Shown here piece after piece: positions 1-5,883 of a stretch of 7,694 bases of DNA (within the stretch, counting starts at the first letter, position 1; each line of letters opens with the position of its first letter). The DNA comes from Clostridia bacterium (GTDB taxonomy: Bacteria; Bacillota; Clostridia; Oscillospirales; Acutalibacteraceae), in contig JAFOFS010000206.1 in assembly GCA_017387165.1 (NCBI GenBank), positions 1-7,694 on the forward strand. Direction: 5' to 3'. The notes beneath the pieces were generated by a model. That model was not told the DNA's origin. It made no database searches and saw only the letters and a program-made list of their open reading frames with translations. The position numbers were made by a program, and so were the translations under genes.

Positions 1-137
1 AGATCAAACTCCGGTCGCGGACGGCGACGAGGAAGCGGACGAGCATAAAACGCCATCCGATAGCAGATATACGTCCCCAGCAGCAGAGGCGCAATCAAGC
101 CGACAACAACGATAGCAATAATCCAATACCATTGCAT
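1..137 (-). CDS. Membrane-anchored protein, probable alpha/beta hydrolase (N-terminal 45 residues only, cut by window edge)
   Basis: This entry comes from reading the minus strand at the left edge. From the ATG at 135-137 the frame stays open for 45 codons to the edge. The protein begins MQWYWIIAIVVVGLIAPLLL, so residues about 4-24 form one hydrophobic membrane helix. A CYRMAFYARPLPRRRPRPEFD-like stretch rich in Arg and Pro follows. A single N-terminal anchor, then a Y-R-x-x-F-Y motif and a basic Pro-rich linker, resembles membrane-anchored alpha/beta hydrolases of Clostridia. The catalytic part lies outside the window, so the family call is tentative. By the positive-inside rule the basic linker suggests that the bulk of the protein is cytoplasmic. 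The start lies 12 nt after the stop of the trehalase-like gene, with only a weak GAG upstream, so translation may be coupled to that gene. In this setting it could be an esterase removing acyl groups from a glycan, but that is a guess. Confidence 0.55.
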   Translation of the reverse strand, partial: MQWYWIIAIVVVGLIAPLLLGTYICYRMAFYARPLPRRRPRPEFD

Positions 138-149
138 AACTTTAGCATC

Positions 150-1373
150 TCATTTCGTATCTTTTCCCAACAGTTTGCAGAAGCAGACGTAAACGGAAAA
201 CGTCCAGCCGAGCATAGCCGGCATTTCGTATTCGTCGGTCGCCGCGCCGTCTTGCTCCACGACGTTGTATTTTTCCCAGAGGTGACCGGTCTGTGCAAAG
301 CGGCGTTCGATCGTCTCGACGAATTTCGCCGCGATGCGGAGTGCTTCCTCACGGTAGCCGTAGCGCATAAGCCCCTCCACCACCACGCGTGTGGTGGGCG
401 CCCAGCCGTTGGGATAGCCCCACTGGAAGACACCCGGGACGTCGCATTGCTCGCAGCAGGCGACGCCGTGCACCGTTTCGATACGGGGCAGCACCTCCGA
501 AACGGCGGCGGCCGCTTCCTCGGCGGTCGCCATGCCGACGTACAGCGGATAGAAGCAGGCAGCGCTGTGGACGGCTCCGCGGGTACGGTTTTTCGTATAG
601 TAGTCCATAAACACGCCGTTTTCGTTTTTCAGCAGTTCTCTCATACGGGCGGCGTGAGCGTCGCGTTTTGCTTGCCAGGCGGTCGCCTCAGCGGTCAGAC
701 CGAGCTCCGACGCGAAGAAGGCGAGGTTATCGGTCATCGCGTACAGCAAGCTGTTGAGGTCAGCCGGCGCATAGTTGTATACGTCGTAAGTGAAACGCGG
801 CGTGCAATCCCAACCGCTTTCGCCGAAAGAACGCAGACCTCGCGCCAGTTCCCGATCGGTCACGCCTTCGGGGCGGTAACCCAAACGGGAAACCAACGCC
901 TCCGCCGTTCCCGTAATTTGGTCATCCGGAAGCGGCTCGCAATCGTAGCGGTAGAGGCCACAATCGCACAGGCGACGCGTCGTCCAGAAGTCGTATTCCT
1001 TTTGCAGCTTGGGATAGGACTCCCCCAGCCATTCACGGTTGGGAAACACCTCGTACACCTCACGCATCATCAGCGAGAGAAACGGCGGTTGGGAATTGTA
1101 CAGATAGCTCGCGTGGCTGCCGTTTAAGACGAAGCCGAAGCGGTCGAGCAGCGACAGCAGATTGTCCACGTTATATTTCGCCTGTTGCGATTCGCCGATC
1201 GCAATCAGACCGGCATTGGTAAAATAACTGTCCCAGTAATACATTTCTTGAAACGCGTCTTTCGCGCACGGCACGATAAACGGATACGGTAAGCCGAAGC
1301 GAGGCGGCTCGTCCTGCGGCATATACCGAATGGTCTTGGGAAGATTTTCCTCAATGTATTGTCGGATCGTCAT
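150..1373 (-). CDS. GH37/trehalase-like glycoside hydrolase, short cytoplasmic form
   Basis: This 407-residue protein is related to the (alpha/alpha)6-barrel trehalase family. Visible signatures are YYWDSYFTNAGL at 45-56, matching the first trehalase signature, and FQWGYPNGWAPTT at 316-328, matching the second (QWDxPxGWAP) with Asp replaced by Gly. ESGWDCTPRF at 185-194 and LWEKYNV at 365-371 carry Asp189 and Glu367, which align by memory with the catalytic acid and base of E. coli TreA (Asp312, Glu496). The protein is shorter than classical trehalases (about 540 residues) and has no signal peptide, so it probably acts in the cytoplasm. It starts 3 nt after the stop of the GH78-like gene; its AAGGAG ribosome binding site (1380-1385) lies over that gene's last codons, implying translational coupling. 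GH37-like barrels in such clusters are not always trehalases. With a GH78-like enzyme and a glucuronate operon alongside, another alpha-glycoside is at least as likely as trehalose. Family assignment is firm, substrate unknown. Confidence 0.85.
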   Translation of the reverse strand: MTIRQYIEENLPKTIRYMPQDEPPRFGLPYPFIVPCAKDAFQEMYYWDSYFTNAGLIAIGESQQAKYNVDNLLSLLDRFGFVLNGSHASYLYNSQPPFLSLMMREVYEVFPNREWLGESYPKLQKEYDFWTTRRLCDCGLYRYDCEPLPDDQITGTAEALVSRLGYRPEGVTDRELARGLRSFGESGWDCTPRFTYDVYNYAPADLNSLLYAMTDNLAFFASELGLTAEATAWQAKRDAHAARMRELLKNENGVFMDYYTKNRTRGAVHSAACFYPLYVGMATAEEAAAAVSEVLPRIETVHGVACCEQCDVPGVFQWGYPNGWAPTTRVVVEGLMRYGYREEALRIAAKFVETIERRFAQTGHLWEKYNVVEQDGAATDEYEMPAMLGWTFSVYVCFCKLLGKDTK

Positions 1374-1376
1374 TTC

Positions 1377-3422
1377 TTACTCCTTATCGGGAAGATGATA
1401 ATGGCTGAAAATGTAAATCGGTACCGCCGACCAGCCATGGCAAAGGCTGCCGCCGAATTCGAAGTCATCCGCGCCGAGCTCCGTTTCCCAAAAGGTATCG
1501 GCGCCGGCGGCAAGCATCTTGCCCCACACACGGTCGATATCCTCCACCACGAAGTCACGGTAGCGGTCGCTGTGGCGCAGCAATGCCTCGTAGGCATAGA
1601 TGGTCATACTGACCGAGCACGGAATGAGATCGCCATCGGTCAACAGCGTCGCCACACCGTCTGCCAGCTCGGCAGGCACGGCATCCGTAAACAGCATCAT
1701 CGCCTGCGTCAGCGCGTGGCGCGGCTTCTCGTCCCCCAGGCGAGTGAGGTAACCGCCCGAGGCGGCATCGTAAAACGCGCGGTGGGTTGCCTCGGCAAGC
1801 GTTTTGGCTGCCGCGTCGTAGCGCTCAGCGCCCGTTTCACCGAGAATACGCAGAATTTCCGCATAGCAGCGCAACGCATCCGAAACAAACGCGCAAAGCG
1901 GACTTTCGTACAGGTGCTTGTCGTTGCCTGCCGTACCGGACAGGCCCGGCTGCCACTCATAGAAATTCCACGCCCAGTTGCCGGTGTACAGCGGAAGCAA
2001 GCCACTCTCGTCAATACGGGAAATAAACCCGTCACAAATCGTGCGGAGAGTTCCCAAAACCTCCCCCGCAAGCGTCTTATCGCCCGAGAATTGGGTGTAC
2101 TCCAAAACCTCGCGGACGTATACGGCTGTAAAGGCAGGGATATTTACAGGCACTTTTCCCGGAGGGCAAAGCTCCAGGAGGTTATCCTCGCGCAGAGAGC
2201 CTTGCATCAAGGCCAGCGCCGCGCGCGGGAAGCGATATTCACCGAAGGCATAGTAGCCGCAGAGGATCTGCACACGGCTGTCCATCGCGTAGAGCGACTG
2301 CTCGCGCCACGGGCAATCCTCGTAATGCTCGTGCATACAGTGCTGCAACGTCTTGCAGCCCACCTCCCAGATACGGCGGTGGAAACGATCGGTCATCGGG
2401 TTGGGCAGGTAGGTCAGCGGATAGTCGGTCGGATAAACGCCGGCGCTGTGCAGCGTGCCCTTCTTGCTGTAAATATGCATCTGCAGGTAGCGAAGGCCGT
2501 AGCGCTGGAACGGATGGAAAAACTCGTTGTGTCCGGCCTTTGCTTGATAGCGGAAGGCGAAATTGCGATGGCCGACATAGCTGCGGACGCGCAGATCGTC
2601 GAGGTGCTCGCCAATGCCGATGAGAATTTCGGTTTCCTCGGGGACGTCCACCGAGAAGGTCAGCAGACCGTTGGTTTCTCCGCCGAGATCCAACACCGCA
2701 TACACACCGTCTGCGCGGCGGTCTTCGGGAATTTCAAATGTAAAGGCGTCGTCCTTGCATAGCTCGTTGCGGCGGCAAGCGGACAAATACGCCGTCTGCA
2801 TACGCTTGCTCTTGGGAAGCGAGGGATCGTTTTCCAAAAAGACGCCCTGCGCCACGATTTTTCCGTATTTCGGAGCGCCGATCGTTTGCTTTTCAATGGG
2901 GCGCGGATACAGATTTTTCGCTTTACCGGCAAGAATCGAGGGCGCAAACGACGGCGACGGCGCGGTCGCATCGTAACAGAAATTAAAGCCGATCTGGACG
3001 GTCAGGAATTCGCCGTTGCCGGCGTAGCGGCAATCCTCACCCGAGAGGATTTCCGGTGAGCTGGCAAGCAGCAGCGTATCGCCGTCCCACGCCTCAAAGA
3101 TGACGCCGGGAATGAGCGACGGGCAGCGAGAGGTAGCCTCTCCCTGAACGTACTGGCAGACAAGCAGCTCGTTCTCCCCTTTTTCCAAATACGGGGCCAG
3201 ATCCAGCTCGTCATACACCTGATAGTTTTCGTATCCGTCGTACTGACCGTAGTTGACAAAACGGCCGTTGACGTACACCGCATAGTTGGAGTGGGCGCTG
3301 ATAAACAGCGTCGCCAAACCGCTTTCGGCGGTCAGCGTTGACTTATAGCAAAAATAACGATCACGGATCTCTCCGTCAATTCCGTCGGCAAAAATCCATT
3401 CGGCTTTAGCAAACAATTTCAT
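1377..3422 (-). CDS. GH78-like alpha-L-rhamnosidase homologue lacking the C-terminal beta-domain
   Basis: This 681-residue protein fits an inverting alpha-L-rhamnosidase-type hydrolase that would release rhamnose from oligosaccharides or glycosides. Residues about 35-115 (e.g. YAVYVNGRFVNYG) resemble the N-terminal sugar-binding jelly roll, and about 225-330 a second beta-domain (LDLGGETNG, RYGLRYLQM). The (alpha/alpha)6 catalytic barrel spans about 345-665. The signature EDCPWREQSLYAMDSR has Asp369, Glu374 and Asp381, with the same spacing as Asp567, Glu572 and Asp579 of Bacillus RhaB; Glu646 in TFWETE matches its Glu841 (positions from memory). The barrel ends with GGSLCHGWSAVP at 657-668, and the protein stops 13 residues later, without the C-terminal beta-sandwich usual in GH78. 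There is no signal peptide, so it is probably cytoplasmic. The start is fixed by GGGGGAG 5 nt upstream (3428-3434). It has its own strong promoter. Rhamnosidase activity is inferred; another alpha-glycoside substrate is possible. Confidence 0.82.
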   Translation of the reverse strand: MKLFAKAEWIFADGIDGEIRDRYFCYKSTLTAESGLATLFISAHSNYAVYVNGRFVNYGQYDGYENYQVYDELDLAPYLEKGENELLVCQYVQGEATSRCPSLIPGVIFEAWDGDTLLLASSPEILSGEDCRYAGNGEFLTVQIGFNFCYDATAPSPSFAPSILAGKAKNLYPRPIEKQTIGAPKYGKIVAQGVFLENDPSLPKSKRMQTAYLSACRRNELCKDDAFTFEIPEDRRADGVYAVLDLGGETNGLLTFSVDVPEETEILIGIGEHLDDLRVRSYVGHRNFAFRYQAKAGHNEFFHPFQRYGLRYLQMHIYSKKGTLHSAGVYPTDYPLTYLPNPMTDRFHRRIWEVGCKTLQHCMHEHYEDCPWREQSLYAMDSRVQILCGYYAFGEYRFPRAALALMQGSLREDNLLELCPPGKVPVNIPAFTAVYVREVLEYTQFSGDKTLAGEVLGTLRTICDGFISRIDESGLLPLYTGNWAWNFYEWQPGLSGTAGNDKHLYESPLCAFVSDALRCYAEILRILGETGAERYDAAAKTLAEATHRAFYDAASGGYLTRLGDEKPRHALTQAMMLFTDAVPAELADGVATLLTDGDLIPCSVSMTIYAYEALLRHSDRYRDFVVEDIDRVWGKMLAAGADTFWETELGADDFEFGGSLCHGWSAVPIYIFSHYHLPDKE

Positions 3423-3427
3423 ATAGT

Positions 3428-3434
3428 CTCCCCC
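3428..3434 (-). promoter_or_regulatory. Ribosome binding site of the GH78-like gene
   Basis: GGGGGAG on the minus strand lies 5 nt before the ATG at 3420-3422 and fixes that start. It sits in a run of A and G (AAAAAGGGGGAG). Confidence 0.75.
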
Positions 3435-3449
3435 TTTTTCCTTGTTTTA

Positions 3450-3478
3450 ATTATATCATCATCCATTGGGATTTGCAA
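3450..3478 (-). promoter_or_regulatory. Sigma-A-type promoter with extended -10 upstream of the GH78-like gene
   Basis: On the minus strand the -35 is TTGCAA (3473-3478, 4 of 6 consensus) and the -10 is a perfect TATAAT (3450-3455), separated by 17 nt. The TGA just before TATAAT gives an extended -10 (TGnTATAAT). Transcription would begin near 3443, leaving a leader of about 20 nt. The two glycosidases can therefore be transcribed independently of the regulator gene. I saw no convincing terminator hairpin between the regulator stop and this promoter, so read-through from the regulator is also likely. The -35 is embedded in ATTGCAAAT, a word shared with the regulator's own promoter. Confidence 0.75.
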
Positions 3479-3494
3479 TCGTTTTGTCGCGTTT

Positions 3495-4343
3495 TCAGCG
3501 ATCAAATAACGTGCGGGGGCTGACCCCGTATTCCGCTTTGAATGCGCGATAGAAATTGGTGTAATCGCGGAAGCCGCAACGAGAGCAGACCTCACCGGCA
3601 GGGACTCCCTCCCCCAGCAGGCGGTGGGCGGTCAGCAGACGTTTGAGCAGAATATAGCGGTATAAGCCGGTGCCGACCTCGCGGCTGAACGCGTGGGACA
3701 AGTGGTATTTGCTGACGTAAAAGCGACCGGCAAGATTTTCGAGCGACAGATCCTCGCTGTAATGCTCGTCGATGTAGGTCAGCACCTGCGACACCAGCGG
3801 AGAGGCGTCCTCGCGGCGGTCGCGTTCGCTGTCGGCGTTACGCGCCAGGCGGTTGAGCTGAACCATAAACTGCAAAAACACCCCGGCCGCACAGCGTTCG
3901 GCGCCCCAATCGCCTGCGTAGCTTTCCCGCACCAGCAGCGACAGCAACGCCGATAGTTCCGCCCGTTGCCCCGACGGCGGCTTCAGCAGCAGCGTGTTGC
4001 CGCCACCGAAGCAGGCGGTCAGATCCGCTCCGTCCGACGAAAGATCGCGCAGATAATCCTTATCCACCCACAGCACGATCCGTTCGTACAGGTTGCTTTC
4101 GGAGGACACGACGGGACGATGCAGCACCATCGGATTGATCAGCAGCAATTCTCCCGGCTTGACGTGCTGGAGCTGTCCCTCGATCCAATAGGACACCGTT
4201 CCGTCCAGCAAAAAATAGATCTCATAAAAATCGTGATGGTGAACCTCCACCCCGTCGGGTTTTGGTTCGCGATAGTGAAACACTTCAAATCCCGAACGAC
4301 GCATCGTCTGGCGCGGGTCGAAATTTTGGGCGCGTTCTCGCAT
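3495..4343 (-). CDS. AraC/XylS-family transcriptional regulator with N-terminal cupin-like domain
   Basis: This 282-residue regulator is likely the switch for the locus. Its N-terminal half, about residues 15-100, looks like an AraC-type cupin sensor: VEVHHHDFYEIYFLLDG at 32-48 and VKPGELLLINPMVLHRP at 61-77. The C-terminal 100 residues are an AraC DNA-binding domain, with the first helix-turn-helix at about 200-220 (SLENLAGRFYVSKYHLSHAF) and the second at about 249-271. The closing motif CGFRDYTNFYRAFKAEYGVSP is the family hallmark. I chose the ATG at 4341-4343 because AAGGGGG lies 8 nt upstream. An in-frame ATG at 4406 would add 21 residues but overlaps the -35 of the gene's own promoter, so it cannot be used by that transcript. 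The gene is divergent from uxaC and 72 nt upstream of the GH78-like gene. By position the ligand could be glucuronate, a downstream uronate intermediate or an oligosaccharide; the sequence does not say which. Confidence 0.92.
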   Translation of the reverse strand: MRERAQNFDPRQTMRRSGFEVFHYREPKPDGVEVHHHDFYEIYFLLDGTVSYWIEGQLQHVKPGELLLINPMVLHRPVVSSESNLYERIVLWVDKDYLRDLSSDGADLTACFGGGNTLLLKPPSGQRAELSALLSLLVRESYAGDWGAERCAAGVFLQFMVQLNRLARNADSERDRREDASPLVSQVLTYIDEHYSEDLSLENLAGRFYVSKYHLSHAFSREVGTGLYRYILLKRLLTAHRLLGEGVPAGEVCSRCGFRDYTNFYRAFKAEYGVSPRTLFDR

Positions 4344-4351
4344 ACGATAAT

Positions 4352-4358
4352 CCCCCTT
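4352..4358 (-). promoter_or_regulatory. Ribosome binding site that sets the regulator start
   Basis: AAGGGGG on the minus strand ends 8 nt before the ATG at 4341-4343. No comparable site precedes the longer in-frame start at 4406. Confidence 0.75.
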
Positions 4359-4377
4359 AAAAAGATACCTTAATTCT

Positions 4378-4406
4378 ATATTACCGCAATATTTGCAATA
4401 TGTCAA
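4378..4406 (-). promoter_or_regulatory. Near-consensus sigma-A-type promoter of the AraC-type regulator
   Basis: On the minus strand a perfect -35 TTGACA (4401-4406) is followed after exactly 17 nt by TAATAT (4378-4383), 4 of 6 against TATAAT. The start of transcription would be near 4371, giving a leader of about 28 nt. The 17-nt spacer is almost filled by the tandem repeat at 4386-4401, so a protein bound there would cover the promoter. A near-consensus promoter of this kind usually needs no activator, which suggests control by repression, perhaps autorepression. Confidence 0.8.
4386..4401. repeat. Perfect 7-bp tandem repeat in the regulator promoter, candidate operator
   Basis: The + strand reads GCAATAT, TT, GCAATAT: two identical 7-mers with a 9-bp period (4386-4392 and 4395-4401). 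It lies between the -10 and -35 of the regulator promoter and contains the 9-mer ATTTGCAAT (4391-4399), which recurs at 3471-3479 in the promoter of the GH78-like gene. The repeat is seen directly; the operator role is inferred. Confidence 0.5.
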
Positions 4407-4419
4407 ACAAAAAATGCAC

Positions 4420-4448
4420 TTATCATTGTAAAAAGTTTATGTTATACT
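4420..4448 (+). promoter_or_regulatory. Sigma-A-type promoter of the uxaC-uxuA-uxuB operon
   Basis: The -35 is TTATCA (4420-4425, 4 of 6 consensus) and the -10 is TATACT (4443-4448, 5 of 6), 17 nt apart. The -35 boxes of this promoter and the divergent regulator promoter are separated by only 13 bp, so one bound protein could affect both. The weaker -35 would fit an activated promoter. The spacer contains ATTGTAAAA (4425-4433), a loose relative of the shared ATTGCAAAT word. Transcription would start near 4455. Confidence 0.7.
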
Positions 4449-4457
4449 AAAGACATG

Positions 4458-4464
4458 AAAGGAG
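4458..4464 (+). promoter_or_regulatory. Ribosome binding site that sets the uxaC start
   Basis: AAAGGAG lies 8 nt before the ATG at 4473, which selects that start over the in-frame ATG at 4455. The upstream ATG would fall at the predicted transcription start, with no leader. Confidence 0.8.
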
Positions 4465-4472
4465 CGACTGCT

Positions 4473-5879
4473 ATGATCGAATTTATGACCGAGAATTTCC
4501 TGCTTTCGAACGAAACGGCGCAGCGGCTGTACCACGACTATGCGGCGAGCCAGCCGATCGTGGATTATCATTGCCACGTCAGTCCGAAAGAAATGTACGA
4601 AGATCGGCACTTTGAGAACATCACACAAGTGTGGCTCGGAGGTGACCATTACAAGTGGCGCATTATGCGTTCCAACGGAGTGGACGAGCGGTACATCACC
4701 GGCGACGCCACCGACCGTGAGAAATTCCAGAAATTCGCAGAAGCGCTCCCTCGCGTCATCGGCAATCCGATGTACCACTGGTGTCATCTGGAGCTGAAAA
4801 CCTATTTCGGTTACGAAGGCGTCTTGAACGGCGAGACCGCCGAGGCGGTCTGGCAGCTGACCTCCGAAAAGTTGCGGCAGGCGGATATGGGCGTCCGTGG
4901 TCTGATCGCTCGCAGCAACGTGGCGTTTATCGGCACCACCGACGATCCGATCGATTCGCTGGAGTGGCACGAGAAGCTGGCGGCCGACGACACCATGAAA
5001 ACGGTGGTTGCCCCCTCCTTCCGCCCCGACAAAGCGCTCAATATCGACAAAGCCGGTTGGCTTGCCTACGTCCGCACGCTGGCGGAGGTGGCAGGCGTGG
5101 CGATCACCGATCTGGCCTCCTTGAAGGAAGCGCTGGCGCGCCGCATCAAGTTCTTTGATGCGCACGGCTGCAAGGCCAGCGATCACGGTCTCGACCGCAC
5201 CGTTTACCGTCCTGCAAGCGACGGCGAGCTCGACGGCATCATGGCCAAGGGACTGCGCGGAGAAGCGGTCAGCGATGAGGAAGCGGATGCGCTGAAAACC
5301 GCGTTGCTGCTGTTCTGCGCCGCCGAGTACCATCGTTACGGCTGGGTGATGCAGCTGCATTACAACTGTCTGCGTAACAACAACACCGCCATGTTCGAAA
5401 AGCTCGGTCCGGATACCGGCTTCGATTGCATCGGGCCGTACAACGGCAGCGCTGCGCTGGCCAAGCTGCTGGATCACCTGAACAGCCGTGACCAGCTCCC
5501 CCGTACCGTTTTGTACAGCCTCGATCCGAACGACAACGAGTTTATCGGCACGCTGATCGGCTGCTTCCAAGGCGCCGAATGCGCCGGCAAGCTGCAGCAC
5601 GGCAGCGGCTGGTGGTTCAACGATAACAAGGTCGGGATGCAGCAGCAGATGACCTCCCTCGCCAATCTCGGCGTGCTGGGCAATTTCATCGGTATGCTGA
5701 CCGATTCCCGCAGTTTCCTCAGCTACACCCGTCACGAATATTTCCGCCGCATTTTGTGCGACCTGTTCGGACGTTGGGTAGAAAACGGCGAATACCCCCG
5801 CGATATGAAGACTTTGGGCGGTCTGGTGCAGGATATCTGCTACCGCAACGCCGTCCGTTATTTCCGATTGGAGGAGTAA
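4473..5879 (+). CDS. uxaC: Glucuronate (uronate) isomerase UxaC
   Basis: UxaC interconverts D-glucuronate and D-fructuronate, and D-galacturonate and D-tagaturonate, in the cytoplasm. With the start at 4473 the protein has 468 residues, against about 470 for E. coli UxaC, and it aligns in type from end to end. It belongs to the amidohydrolase superfamily. Visible marks are DYHCHVSP at 31-38 with the metal-binding pair His33/His35, GDHYKWR at 57-63, [22 protein letters not shown] at 293-314, SLDPNDN at 349-355, HGSGWWFND at 376-384, and [18 protein letters not shown] at 409-426, where Asp411 is the probable metal ligand. It is the first gene of the operon and faces the AraC-type regulator. Because uxuA and an uxuB-type gene follow, rather than uxaA/uxaB, glucuronate is the likely physiological substrate. 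Nothing is missing or truncated. Confidence 0.97.
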   Translation: MIEFMTENFLLSNETAQRLYHDYAASQPIVDYHCHVSPKEMYEDRHFENITQVWLGGDHYKWRIMRSNGVDERYITGDATDREKFQKFAEALPRVIGNPMYHWCHLELKTYFGYEGVLNGETAEAVWQLTSEKLRQADMGVRGLIARSNVAFIGTTDDPIDSLEWHEKLAADDTMKTVVAPSFRPDKALNIDKAGWLAYVRTLAEVAGVAITDLASLKEALARRIKFFDAHGCKASDHGLDRTVYRPASDGELDGIMAKGLRGEAVSDEEADALKTALLLFCAAEYHRYGWVMQLHYNCLRNNNTAMFEKLGPDTGFDCIGPYNGSAALAKLLDHLNSRDQLPRTVLYSLDPNDNEFIGTLIGCFQGAECAGKLQHGSGWWFNDNKVGMQQQMTSLANLGVLGNFIGMLTDSRSFLSYTRHEYFRRILCDLFGRWVENGEYPRDMKTLGGLVQDICYRNAVRYFRLEE

Positions 5880-5883
5880 GCAG

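Noticed and set aside
95..433. A short minus-strand frame across the junction of the trehalase-like gene and the membrane-anchored protein
   Set aside because: It is out of frame with both genes and stops soon after; the frame from 137 encodes a proper hydrophobic N-terminus instead.
132..1127. A 331-codon open frame on the plus strand opposite the trehalase-like gene
   Set aside because: It is antisense to a protein with clear trehalase signatures and has no motif or convincing ribosome binding site of its own.
1359..2762. A 467-codon open frame on the plus strand opposite the GH78-like gene
   Set aside because: It has His/Arg/Gln-rich low-information composition and no family motif, and the opposite strand carries an intact catalytic domain.
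3480..3500. Possible terminator hairpin after the regulator gene (TCGC, short loop, GCGA)
   Set aside because: The stem has only 4 bp and there is no run of T after it on the minus strand, so it is too weak to call.
4352..4370. Direct repeat CCTTAA at two places in the regulator leader
   Set aside because: It is a 6-mer in a short AT-rich leader, one copy overlapping the ribosome binding site; too short to separate from chance.
4344..4406. A 21-residue N-terminal extension of the AraC-type regulator starting at 4406
   Set aside because: The ATG overlaps the -35 of the gene's own promoter, and a strong ribosome binding site points to the ATG at 4341-4343.
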